In this document: positions 1-7,566 of the stretch, in pieces
Numbering within the stretch: position 1 is the first letter of the stretch
Layout: the number at the start of each line of letters is the position of its first letter
Assembly: GCA_963704035.1 (NCBI GenBank)
Contig: CAVPGR010000004.1
Coordinates: 1,240,001-1,304,000, forward strand
From: JAOSJL01 sp963704035
GTDB taxonomy: Bacteria; Actinomycetota; Acidimicrobiia; IMCC26256; JAOSJL01
Reading direction: 5' to 3'
DNA length: 64,000 bases
The notes under the pieces: model-generated
What the model was told of the DNA's origin: nothing
The model's database searches: none
Seen by the model: only the letters and a program-made list of their open reading frames with translations
Translations under genes and position numbers: made by a program

Positions 1-1
1 G

Positions 2-313
2 ATCCACACCGACGACGACGTCGCCCGGTCGGTGGGTCTGCCGGGGATCATCAACCACGGCCTGTGCACGATGGCGTTCACCAGTTGGGCCGCCGTCACC
101 GAGTTGGCCGACGCCGACCCCGTCCGCCTACGGCGTCTCGCTGTGCGCTTCTCCAAGCCGGTGTTACCCGGGGAGAAGATCACGACCCGGTTCTGGGCTC
201 TGAGCGCGTCGGACGCGGGCGTCGGAGCCGACACGGCCGCGTACGGCTTCGAGACCACCGACCCTTCCGGTGACGTGGTGGTGAAGGACGGACGGGTCGA
301 GATCTCGTCCTGA
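2..313 (+). CDS. MaoC-like (hot-dog) hydratase, C-terminal part
   Basis: The gene enters from the left edge, so its start is missing. The visible 103 residues read as the end of a MaoC-type hot-dog dehydratase: a His-Gly segment (IINHGLCTMAF) followed by a strand resembling VRFSKPVLPGE and a C-terminal strand containing VVKDGRVE. Such domains hydrate or dehydrate acyl-CoA thioesters in fatty-acid or steroid breakdown. The stop at 311-313 is three bases before the next start, so the two genes are probably co-transcribed. The substrate cannot be told from this fragment. Family call moderately sure, based on motif recall only. Confidence 0.7.
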   Translation: MHTDDDVARSVGLPGIINHGLCTMAFTSWAAVTELADADPVRLRRLAVRFSKPVLPGEKITTRFWALSASDAGVGADTAAYGFETTDPSGDVVVKDGRVEISS

Positions 314-316
314 TTC

Positions 317-583
317 GTGCCACGGCTCCTGCTCTTCGCCGGTGCCGCCGATGCGGCGGGCACACGGTCCGACATCTTCGAGACGACGGTCCTCGGTGAC
401 CTGCTCATGGAAGCCCGCGCCCGCTACGGGTCGGAGTTCGCGGCGGTGCTCGACAACTCGCGCGTCTGGGTCAACGGCGACGAGCCGGTCGACGGCACCG
501 CCACACGGCTTGCCCCCGACGACGAGGTCGCGGTGCTCCCCCCGGTGAGCGGTGGCTCGATCGACCTCAGAGATCGAGGTTGA
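317..583 (+). CDS. MoaD/ThiS-family sulfur carrier with unusual C-terminal tail
   Basis: An 88-residue ubiquitin-like protein of the MoaD/ThiS family starting at GTG, three bases after the previous stop. It begins with the usual beta strand (RLLLFAGAADAAG) and reaches the typical end PPVSGG at residues 75-80. MoaD proteins normally stop at this Gly-Gly, whose carboxylate becomes a thiocarboxylate donating sulfur, for example to molybdopterin. Here eight residues (SIDLRDRG) follow, and the reading frame overlaps the convergent sod gene by 17 bases. Either the tail is removed by a peptidase, or one extra C at about 558 hides a stop: deleting it makes GGT GGC TGA. Because this window has other single-base errors, the second reading is credible. 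Confidence 0.75.
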   Translation: MPRLLLFAGAADAAGTRSDIFETTVLGDLLMEARARYGSEFAAVLDNSRVWVNGDEPVDGTATRLAPDDEVAVLPPVSGGSIDLRDRG

Positions 584-1182
584 GCGAGCGGACCGACGCC
601 AGACGTGAGCCGACGTCGTCCCAGTTGACGATGTTCCAGAACGCGTCGACCCAGTCGGCCTTCACGTTCTTGTACTGGAGGTAGAACGCGTGCTCCCACA
701 TGTCGAGGACGAGCAGCGGCACTGTGCCGTTGCCGATGTTCCCCTGGTGGTCGTAGACCTGCTCGATGACCAGACGTCCGCCGAGCGGTTCCCACGCGAG
801 TGCAGGCCCATCCCGAACCCTGGACGCCCAGGGCCGCCTGGTTCATCTGTTCGCGCATACCGGTGAAGGAGCCGAGGTACTCGTCGACCGCCGCGGCCAG
901 TTCTCCCTCGGGCTCGCCGCCGCCGTCGGGCGACATGTTCTTCCAGAACAGCGAGTGCAGAACGTGCCCCGAGACGTGGAAGGCCAGGTTCTTCTCGAGC
1001 TGGTTGAGGTTGCCGAACTCACCGGCCTCCCGAGCGGCTGCGAGAGCGGTGGCGGTGGAGTTGGCGCCCTTCACGTAGGCAGCGTGGTGCTTGTCGTGGT
1101 GCAGCTCCACGATCTCGCCGGAGTAGTGGGGCTCCAGCGCGCCGGCGTCGTAGGGCAGTTCGGGCAGCGTGTATTCGGACAT
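567..1182 (-). CDS. sodA: Superoxide dismutase (Fe/Mn family), frameshifted
   Basis: Cytoplasmic Fe/Mn superoxide dismutase, which removes superoxide. The protein starts at ATG 1182 (MSEYTLPELPYDAGALEPHYS) and shows the metal-binding stretch LHHDKHHAAYV near residue 28, a second His region (HVLHSLFWKN), then in another frame LAWEPLGGRLVIEQVYDHQGN, DMWEHAFYLQYKNVKADW and the usual C terminus. The frames join if one extra A at about 804 (plus strand) is removed, turning WACTR into WAALAWEPLGG; the repaired length is 204 residues, normal for the family. All active-site blocks survive, so this looks like a sequence error, not a pseudogene. DHQGN hints at the Mn type. Convergent with the MoaD-like gene. 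Confidence 0.9.
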
Positions 1183-1330
1183 CGTCGTCTCCTCGTCGTG
1201 TCGATGGGCCGGTGCCGCGTTCTTCACTACTACCAGACGCTCGCGAGGCCCTCTTCATTCCCGGTAGCCGTTGAGCCGGTCGGTAGCGGTGGATACGCTG
1301 CGAGCGGCACGCATCCCGGGGGGGAACCAC

Positions 1331-2093
1331 GTGGAGTTGTTCACAGACTTTTTCGAACCCGGCTACGGCGCCGAGCTGTTGTCGCGTTGGGGGCACTACC
1401 TTACGGGCGTCACCTGGATCGGGTTGCTCTACTACTTCAACTTCGTCCAGACGCCGGCCTTCGCCGAGATGACCGCCGAGAGCCGCTCGGAGGCTCTGCG
1501 CAAGATCACCTGGCGGGCGCTGTGGTGGTTCCGCTTCGGGGCGCTGCTCACGCTCCTCACGGGGCTGATGATTCTCGGGTTCCAGAAGAACCTGGGCAGT
1601 GACTTCAGCACGTACTTCCAGAGTGTTCCGGGAACGTCCATCGCATTCGGCGCCATTCTCGGCATCACGATGTTCACCAACGTGTGGGTCATCATCTGGC
1701 CGGCACAGAAGATCGTGATCGGCTCCGCGGAGAGGGTTGCCGCCGGCGGCGAGGCCGACCCTGGGGCCGCCACCGTGGCCAAGCCCGCGGCTCGCGCATC
1801 CCGGGCCAACACCCTCATGTCGATCCCGATGCTGTTCTTCATGGCGTTCACGACCCACGGAGTCGACCTGTTCCGCAACACCGGTGAGATCAGCGGCGAC
1901 ACGCTGCTCGGTCGCCTGGATCGTGTTCGTGGTCGTACTCGCCGCCATCGAGGGCGCGGCCCTCGGGTGGTTCGGCGGCTACGACGGCCCCCTGGCCAAG
2001 GCGTTCTTCGACGATCACAAGATGACGATCATGTGGGGTTTCGTCGCCTGGGTGGTCCTCTACTTCGTCGCCTTCGAGGCGATCATCGTGTAA
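1331..2093 (+). CDS. Multi-pass membrane protein, PuuD/urate-oxidase N-terminal-like, frameshifted
   Basis: Starts at GTG 1331 behind a G-rich ribosome site (VELFTDFFEPGYGAELLSRW). Several hydrophobic helices follow: YLTGVTWIGLLYYFNF, FRFGALLTLLTGLMILG, AILGITMFTNVWVIIW, then in another frame AWIVFVVVLAAIEGAALGW and GFVAWVVLYFVAFEAIIV. Deleting one G at about 1910 joins the frames and completes a helix (LLVAWIVFVVV), giving 253 residues. The RWGHYLTGVTWIGLLYYF block resembles the membrane domain of PuuD-type urate hydroxylases (DUF989), but no cytochrome c domain is attached. Urate oxidation would suit the purine island 5 kb away, yet the gene has no copy of the island operator. Function uncertain. 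Confidence 0.6.
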
Positions 2094-2110
2094 CTTTCTT
2101 GTCTGATTTC

Positions 2111-2140
2111 GACCGGTTCCGTCCTCGGGGCAGGACCGGT
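2111..2140 (+). terminator. Hairpin after the PuuD-like gene
   Basis: Eighteen bases after the stop lies an inverted repeat: GTCCT-CGGGGC-AGGAC as inner stem, with ACCGG and CCGGT as outer arms. No T-run follows. It probably ends the upstream transcript. Confidence 0.5.
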
Positions 2141-2302
2141 CCGCGTCCGGCGGCAACTGGCGGGACGCGGGCGGGGCGTGACGCTTGTGCGTTCGTGATC
2201 GGGCCCTTCGTCCCGTCGAAATGTGACCTCGGGTAATTGCATGGACGCGAAAGCCGTTGTTACGGTTCTCCGAACTCGCCAGCCCCCTCCTACGGAGCTC
2301 TC

Positions 2303-3424
2303 GTGTTTCCTTCTCGTCTCACGACGATCCTTCTCGTTCTCGCAGTCGTGCTCGCACTGGCCCTGCCGGTGGGAGCCGAGCCGCGTGCTGCGGTCTCCGT
2401 CGACGAAGCCAGTGCCGCCGCCGAGGCGGCCCAGGCCGAGCTGAACGCGGGAGCCGAACGCGTCGCCGATGCCCAGGCGGCCTACTACGAGCTCGAGAAC
2501 GAGGTCACGGCGTTGGAGGCCGACATCGAGATGGCCGAGGCGTACGCCGACGAGCTACGCGTCGTGGCTCGTGCCCGTGCCGCTGACGCCTACACCGGCG
2601 GCAACGTCGACTTCGCCGAGGCCCTCGAGAGCGAGAACGTGCTCGACGCCGCGCGCAAGGCGCAGCTGCTCGAGCAGCTCAAGGCCGACGACGACCAGAA
2701 GGTCGAGGAGCTCGGAGCGCTCGAAGAGGATCTCGACCGCCGACGCGCCGAGCTCGACGCCAAGCGCGAGGACCAGGCCGCCGCGCTCGAGAAGATGGAA
2801 TCCGAGATCGCCGATCTCGAGAAGAAGGCAGCCGCCGCGGAGTCGGTGCTGGCCGAAGCGCGCGAGCAGGCGCGTATCGAAGCAGAGCGCGCCGCCGCAG
2901 CCGAAGCCGCCCGCGCCGCCGAAGCCGCGGCCCGCGCGAGTCGTGACGCGGCTGCAGCAGCTGCCCAGCAGCAAACCGCCGCTCCCGCCGCTCCCGCTCC
3001 CTCCGGGCCCGGAGGCAACCTCGGCGGTTCGCCGGGCGGCCCGGGCAACATCATCTGCCCGTTCCCCTCCCACGGCGGATTCTCCGACTCCTACGGTGAC
3101 CCGCGTTCGGGCCACTCCCACCAGGGTGTCGACATCGGCGGGCCCCACGGCGCGCCGGTCGTGGCGGTGGTGTCGGGAAGTGTGTCGTTCAGCAACATGG
3201 GCGGCGGCGGAAACGCCGCGACGCTGAGCGGTAGTGACGGCAACGTCTACATCTACATGCACCTCTCGGGCTACGCCAAGGGTGGCTCGGTTCAGCAGGG
3301 TGACGTGATCGGCTACAACGGCGCCACCGGCAACGCCAACGGGTTCGCCCACCTCCACTTCGAGGTTCACCCCGGCGGCGCCGGCCCGACGAACCCCTAT
3401 CCGTGGGTCGCGCCCGTCTGTTGA
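2303..3424 (+). CDS. Secreted M23 peptidase with N-terminal coiled coil (copy 1)
   Basis: A 373-residue cell-wall endopeptidase of the EnvC/NlpD-like type. I chose GTG 2303, with CGGAG eight bases upstream, because a signal peptide follows directly (LTTILLVLAVVLALALPVGA). Residues about 35-235 form an Ala/Glu-rich coiled coil, then a Pro/Gly linker, then an M23 (LytM) domain at the C terminus. The metal motifs HxxxD (HQGVD) and HxH (HLHFEVH) are both present, so it should be catalytically active, unlike degenerate EnvC proteins. It likely cleaves peptidoglycan peptides or is activated through its coiled coil by a membrane partner. The next gene is a paralogue in the same order of domains. Confidence 0.88.
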   Translation: MFPSRLTTILLVLAVVLALALPVGAEPRAAVSVDEASAAAEAAQAELNAGAERVADAQAAYYELENEVTALEADIEMAEAYADELRVVARARAADAYTGGNVDFAEALESENVLDAARKAQLLEQLKADDDQKVEELGALEEDLDRRRAELDAKREDQAAALEKMESEIADLEKKAAAAESVLAEAREQARIEAERAAAAEAARAAEAAARASRDAAAAAAQQQTAAPAAPAPSGPGGNLGGSPGGPGNIICPFPSHGGFSDSYGDPRSGHSHQGVDIGGPHGAPVVAVVSGSVSFSNMGGGGNAATLSGSDGNVYIYMHLSGYAKGGSVQQGDVIGYNGATGNANGFAHLHFEVHPGGAGPTNPYPWVAPVC

Positions 3425-3430
3425 GCCCAC

Positions 3431-3462
3431 GGGCTCCGGCCGCAGTCGTTGCGGTCGTACGC
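3431..3462 (+). terminator. Weak hairpin between the two M23 genes
   Basis: CCGCA-GTCGT-TGCGG forms a short stem, framed by GGGC and GCCC. It could attenuate read-through between the tandem M23 genes. No T-run; low confidence. Confidence 0.25.
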
Positions 3463-3480
3463 CCACAGGATTAGCGTTCA

Positions 3481-4611
3481 ATGATCCGTTTCCTTACCGC
3501 TGTGGCTCTCACGTTCGTGCTCGCCGCGCCCGTGTCGGCACAGGTGACAGAGCGACCCACGTCGGCGCTCGACGATGCGCGTGCCGCCTATGAGCAGGCG
3601 CGCGCCGAGGCCAACGAGGCCGCAGCGCGCCACGAGGAGGCCGTGTCCGACTTCTACGCCCTCGAGAACGAGATCGCAGCTCTCGAATCCGGAATCGAGG
3701 CCGGCGAGTTCCGTGCCGAGCTGTTGCGGGCCGATGCTCGACAGATCGCCCGCGAGGCCTACACCGGCCAGCGCGTCGACTTCGTCGAGACACTCGAGAG
3801 TGACAACGTGCTCGACGCGGCGCGAAAGACCCAACTCTTCGACCAGGTCAAGGCGGACGACGACGACAAGCTCGATGAGCTCCGCGCGCTCGAAGACGAT
3901 CTCATCACGCGCCGCGCCACGTTGGAAGACGCCCGCACCGAGCAGGCCGCCGTGCTCGACGCGCTCGATGCAGAGTCGGCGGAGCTCGACGAGCAGCTCG
4001 AGGCGTCACAGGATCGGCTGAGCGAGCTCGAGGAACAGCAACGGCGCGAGGAAGAGCGACGCGCAGCCGCGGCGGCGGCCGCGGCAGCGGCGCAGGCCGC
4101 GGCGGATGCCGCCGCGGAGGAGGCGGCGGCCAGCCAGGCGGCTCCCACCTCGCCATCGAATCCGGCACCAGCACCGGCGCCCGCGCCCCCGCCTCCGAGC
4201 TCGGGGGGAGGGTCGCCCGGCGGAGCATTCAACCTCGTGTGCCCCGTACCCGGCTCGAGTTTTGTCGACAGCTGGGGAGCGCCCCGTTCGGGTGGCCGGG
4301 GCCACCAGGGCGTCGACATGATGGCCCCGATCGGCACACCCAACTACGCGGTCGTGTCGGGCACGGTCACCCCGCAGAGCTTCGGCATCGGTGGCTACGG
4401 CGTGGCGCTGTCGGGTGACGACGGCAACCTCTACTACTACATCCACATGAAGCCGGGCACCGGCGTCAGCGGTCACGTGAGTCAGGGACAGTTCGTCGGC
4501 AGCGGTGGCGACAGCGGAAACGCGGCGGGTGCACCTCACACGCACTTCGAGATCCACCCGGGTCACGGTCCGGCGATCAGTCCCTACCCACACGTGGCGC
4601 CCGTCTGCTGA
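3481..4611 (+). CDS. Secreted M23 peptidase with N-terminal coiled coil (copy 2)
   Basis: A 376-residue paralogue of the preceding gene, starting at ATG 3481. Signal peptide MIRFLTAVALTFVLAAPVSA with an AxA cleavage site, then coiled coil (residues about 25-225) ending in an Ala-rich run, a Pro-rich linker, and an M23 domain. The coiled-coil blocks AYTGQRVDFVETLESDNVLDA and AYTGGNVDFAEALESENVLDA are near-identical between copies, so they arose by tandem duplication. The metal motifs HQGVD and HTHFEIH are intact. The domain surfaces around these motifs differ more than the coiled coil, suggesting a shared activator but different substrates or timing. Confidence 0.88.
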   Translation: MIRFLTAVALTFVLAAPVSAQVTERPTSALDDARAAYEQARAEANEAAARHEEAVSDFYALENEIAALESGIEAGEFRAELLRADARQIAREAYTGQRVDFVETLESDNVLDAARKTQLFDQVKADDDDKLDELRALEDDLITRRATLEDARTEQAAVLDALDAESAELDEQLEASQDRLSELEEQQRREEERRAAAAAAAAAAQAAADAAAEEAAASQAAPTSPSNPAPAPAPAPPPPSSGGGSPGGAFNLVCPVPGSSFVDSWGAPRSGGRGHQGVDMMAPIGTPNYAVVSGTVTPQSFGIGGYGVALSGDDGNLYYYIHMKPGTGVSGHVSQGQFVGSGGDSGNAAGAPHTHFEIHPGHGPAISPYPHVAPVC

Positions 4612-4615
4612 TCCA

Positions 4616-4649
4616 CCCGACACGCCACCGGACACATCGGTGGGTCGGG
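4616..4649 (+). terminator. Terminator after the M23 pair
   Basis: A two-part stem five bases after the stop: CCCGAC, bulge ACG, CCACCG, loop GACACAT, CGGTGG, GTCGGG. Twelve paired bases make this a convincing factor-independent-type hairpin, although without a T-run. Confidence 0.65.
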
Positions 4650-4701
4650 CTCAGACGGTGCGGCGCGCGGGGTGTGTCGTATGAACGGATAGCCTCGCAG
4701 G

Positions 4702-5220
4702 GTGCCCGAAGAGCCACGTCATGAGCGACGCCTCGACCGCGTCCTCGAGTCCGACTACCTCGCCGGGATCGACCAGCTCGATCTCGAGGCGCTGCGCGAG
4801 ATGCGCGGCGCCTGTGTCGAGGTCGAGACGGAAGTTTCGTACGTGCGGCGTCTCGCCCAGGCCCGGATCGAGATTCTGGAAGCCGAGCTCGAGCGTCGCG
4901 GCGACGGCGGTTCGGTCGAAGATCTGATCGCGGCGCTCCCGCGGATTCTCGCCGACGAGGGACCCCGCTCGGGTCCGGCGCAGGCACGGTTGCCGCAGCC
5001 CCTGGCTCCCTCGATGAGCATCGAGTGGAATCGCGGTCTCGAGCGTCTCGTGTCCGATGCCACGCTCGCCAACCTCCCGACCCTGTCGGAGGAAGAACTG
5101 GGCGCCACGCTCGAGGAGCTTCGGGGCTTCGAAGAGGAGATCTCCGGTACGCGCTCGAAGTTGCACGAGGTCATCGACACTCTGGAACTCGAGCTGGCCG
5201 CGCGTCACGCCTCGACCTGA
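4702..5220 (+). CDS. rsiG: RsiG-like c-di-GMP-binding anti-sigma factor
   Basis: A 172-residue, largely helical cytoplasmic protein. It carries two copies of the RsiG signature E(X)3S(X)2R(X)3Q/H(X)3D/E: ETEVSYVRRLAQARIE near residue 41 and EEEISGTRSKLHEVID near residue 145. In Streptomyces, RsiG holds the sporulation sigma factor WhiG inactive when c-di-GMP bridges these helices. Both repeats keep the E, S and R positions, so dinucleotide binding is likely. No WhiG-type sigma factor is in this window. Start at GTG 4702; a TAGCCT box six bases upstream suggests a leaderless message. The XRE regulator follows. Confidence 0.75.
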   Translation: MPEEPRHERRLDRVLESDYLAGIDQLDLEALREMRGACVEVETEVSYVRRLAQARIEILEAELERRGDGGSVEDLIAALPRILADEGPRSGPAQARLPQPLAPSMSIEWNRGLERLVSDATLANLPTLSEEELGATLEELRGFEEEISGTRSKLHEVIDTLELELAARHAST

Positions 5221-5278
5221 CCCGCTGCGATCGACTGCTCGCCACACCGACGTGACGACGCCCGGGTAACGTCGCGTC

Positions 5279-5695
5279 ATGGCGGGCGACGCATTGGAGA
5301 ACCGACTGCACGAGCTCGGGGAGTTCATCCGCGAGCAACGGCGCACCGCCCGCCTCTCCTTGCGCAAGCTCTCGGAACGCGCGGGTATCTCGAACCCGTA
5401 CCTTTCGCAGATCGAGCGCGGGTTGCGCAAGCCCAGCGCCGAGATCCTCCAGTCGATCGCCCGCGGTCTGCAGATCTCTGCCGAGACGCTGTACATACGC
5501 GCGGGCATTCTCGAGGAGCGCGACCAGAGCCTCGACCTCGAGACCGACATCCGTCTCGACCCGACGCTGAGCGAACGCCAGAAGCAGGCTCTCGTCGAGA
5601 TCTACCGGTCGTTCCAGGCCGAACACGACGCGGGTGGCGACGGCGCCGGTAGCGGCGCCGGTAGCAACGACGCGACCGGTGGCGGAACCGGCTAG
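5279..5695 (+). CDS. XRE-family transcriptional regulator
   Basis: A 138-residue DNA-binding protein. Residues about 12-67 form a Cro/CI helix-turn-helix (LGEFIREQRRTARLSLRKLS, then GISNPYLSQIERGLRKPS), followed by an acidic linker and a Gly/Ser/Ala tail. No ligand domain is visible. Its setting beside rsiG and mshA suggests a housekeeping or development-linked regulator rather than a mobile-element repressor. ATG 5279 is preceded at six bases by TAACGT, a leaderless-type promoter arrangement. Target genes unknown. Confidence 0.8.
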   Translation: MAGDALENRLHELGEFIREQRRTARLSLRKLSERAGISNPYLSQIERGLRKPSAEILQSIARGLQISAETLYIRAGILEERDQSLDLETDIRLDPTLSERQKQALVEIYRSFQAEHDAGGDGAGSGAGSNDATGGGTG

Positions 5696-5730
5696 CAGGC
5701 CGCGAACGGCTCACAGATACGATGCGAACC

Positions 5731-6957
5731 ATGTCACGGCCCCGACTCGCGATCCTGAGCGTCCACACTTCGCCGCTCGCCCAGCCGGGTCTCGGCGACG
5801 GTGGAGGTATGAACGTCTACGTTCGTGCGCTCGCCACGGCCCTCGCACGCGCCGGGGTCGACTGCGACGTGCTCACCCGCGCCGAGCATCCCGAAGCACC
5901 TCCCGTGATCGACATCGAGCCCGGATTCCGTGTGGTGCACGTGGAGGCGGGTCCCAAGGCGCCGATTCCCCGCCACGGGCTCGCCGACATCATTGAACCG
6001 TTCACTGCCGCCACTCTCGAGCACATCTCGCGATCAGGCACCGTCTACGACGCCGTCCACGCCAACTACTGGGTCTCCGGCGGGGTCGGCCACGCACTCA
6101 AGCACGCTCTGGATCTTCCGCTCGTCGTCACGTTCCACACGCTCGATCGGGTCAAGGCTGACGCCGGCATCGACGACGACGCCACGGTGCGTGCCCGGGT
6201 GGAACGTGAGGTCGTGGCGTGCGCCGATCTGATCGTCGCACCCACGTTCGCGGAGCATCGTCAACTCGTCGACCTGTACGACGCTGTGCCGAGCCGGATC
6301 GAAGTCGTTCCCCCCGGCGTCGACCATCGGGTCTTCGCACCGGGGAGCCGTCTCGAGGCGCGCACCACCCTGGGACTCGACGGAGCGCCGGTCCTCCTGT
6401 TCGTCGGAAGGATCCAGCCCCTCAAGGGAGCAGGGCTCGCGATCCGTGCACTGTCGATGCTGGAGGACATCTCCGCCCAGCTCGTTCTCGTCGGAGGCCC
6501 GAGCGGCCCCGATGGAGCTTCCGAACTCACCCGCCTCCATGCACTCGTCGACGAACTCGGGCTCGGCCACCGAGTGCGCTTCGTGGCTCCGCAGCCTCAC
6601 GACGATCTCGTCACGTACTACCGCGCCGCCGACGTCTGTCTCGTGCCGTCCCGTACGGAATCGTTCGGAATGGTGGCGCTCGAAGCGGCGGCATCGGGCA
6701 CCCCGGTCGTGGCGGCCAACGTCGGTGGTCTGCGTACGCTCGTCGACCACGGCCATACCGGTTACCTGATCGACGAGCGGGAGCCCGAAGACTTCGCCCG
6801 TCCCGTCGAACGCATCCTGGCCGATCCCGATCTGGCGGAGCGGTTGTCAGCCCAGGCCGTCGAGTTCTCGGCCGACTACTCGTGGAGCGTCACCGCCGCC
6901 CGGCTCCGCCGGCTCTACGGCGACCTCACCATCCGTTCGCTGGTCCGCTGCGCGTGA
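5731..6957 (+). CDS. mshA: D-inositol-3-phosphate glycosyltransferase (mycothiol pathway)
   Basis: GT4-family, GT-B fold glycosyltransferase that joins UDP-N-acetylglucosamine to 1D-myo-inositol 3-phosphate, the first step of mycothiol synthesis. The N-terminal acceptor domain carries the diagnostic GDGGGMNVYVR block; the C-terminal donor domain has FVGRIQPLKGA and the ESFGMVALEAAASGTPVVAA sugar-nucleotide motif with its EX7E glutamates. Length (408 residues) is normal. ATG 5731 is preferred over 5722 because TACGAT lies seven bases before it. The YbjN gene overlaps its end, an arrangement known from mycobacteria, which supports the mshA call over a generic GT4 enzyme. Confidence 0.85.
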   Translation: MSRPRLAILSVHTSPLAQPGLGDGGGMNVYVRALATALARAGVDCDVLTRAEHPEAPPVIDIEPGFRVVHVEAGPKAPIPRHGLADIIEPFTAATLEHISRSGTVYDAVHANYWVSGGVGHALKHALDLPLVVTFHTLDRVKADAGIDDDATVRARVEREVVACADLIVAPTFAEHRQLVDLYDAVPSRIEVVPPGVDHRVFAPGSRLEARTTLGLDGAPVLLFVGRIQPLKGAGLAIRALSMLEDISAQLVLVGGPSGPDGASELTRLHALVDELGLGHRVRFVAPQPHDDLVTYYRAADVCLVPSRTESFGMVALEAAASGTPVVAANVGGLRTLVDHGHTGYLIDEREPEDFARPVERILADPDLAERLSAQAVEFSADYSWSVTAARLRRLYGDLTIRSLVRCA

Positions 6958-7406
6958 GCGGCGTCCCCGACATGGGCGCCGCTCACGACCTCGTCGACCG
7001 GCACCTGTTCGATTCCGTTCGCCGTGAGCCCTACGTCCAGCACGTCGAGTACGACCCGGAACTGCGGCGGTGGTACGTGCGGTTCGGTTGCGACGCGCGC
7101 GACGCCTCGACGATCTACTTCGATCTGCACCAGCGCACGTTGCGCTACGAGGTGTACTTCATGCCCGACCCGCCGCGGAACCACCTCCCGCTGTACCGGT
7201 GGCTCCTTCGCCACAACCACGATCTCTACGGTGCGCGGTTCTCGATCGGTTCCGACGGCGACATCTACCTCACGGGTCGCGTGGCGCTCGAACACCTCAC
7301 CGTCCAAGAGCTCGACCGGGTCATCGGCGTGCTCTACGAGGCGGTCGAACTCTGGTTCCAATCCGCCGTCACCCTGGGATTCCGCAGCCCCGACCAGGCC
7401 TCGTGA
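6954..7406 (+). CDS. YbjN-domain protein
   Basis: A 150-residue protein starting at GTG 6954, overlapping the mshA stop by four bases (GTGA), so translation is probably coupled. It shows the YbjN/type III secretion chaperone-like fold pattern: YVRFGCDARDASTIYFDL, a strand YEVYFMPDPP and a C-terminal helix LTVQELDRVIGVLYEAVELW. Members beside mshA are conserved in actinobacteria but have no firm function. No signal peptide or membrane segment. It is convergent with the purine island, whose last element begins eight bases downstream. Confidence 0.75.
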   Translation: MSGVPDMGAAHDLVDRHLFDSVRREPYVQHVEYDPELRRWYVRFGCDARDASTIYFDLHQRTLRYEVYFMPDPPRNHLPLYRWLLRHNHDLYGARFSIGSDGDIYLTGRVALEHLTVQELDRVIGVLYEAVELWFQSAVTLGFRSPDQAS

Positions 7407-7413
7407 TGCGCAG

Positions 7414-7551
7414 TTAGCGGCGGGTTCCCGTGACGACGCGCCCCTTCCACCCGAGGAGGATGTCACCGGGTTCGACGCTGTCGAGTGCGATGAACTCCCC
7501 GCCGACCGCATCGATGAGCGGCCTCACCGTATCGATCATCGCCTGAGACAT
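7414..7551 (-). pseudogene. Truncated copy of the island regulator (N-terminal 43 residues)
   Basis: A 45-codon reading frame (MSQAMIDTVRPLIDAVGGEF to GRVVTGTRR) that matches residues 1-43 of the regulator at 11751-12107 at roughly nine of ten bases. Homology starts just before the start codon (ACCGA) and stops abruptly at GTCACGGGA, where a TAA follows soon. The helix-turn-helix half is absent and no ribosome site precedes the ATG. It lies 15 bases after the M20 hydrolase, at the tail of the operon that begins beside the true regulator. It may be a duplication scar, or a short protein able to pair with the regulator's N-terminal domain. Confidence 0.75.
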
Positions 7552-7566
7552 TCGGTATCCGTCGGG

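Noticed and set aside
2160..2302. Possible c-di-AMP (ydaO) or c-di-GMP riboswitch ahead of the first M23 gene
   Set aside because: GAACTCGCCAG near 2273 resembles the 3' ydaO block and GACGCGAAAGCC a GEMM block, but the other conserved blocks and pairing of either class are missing.
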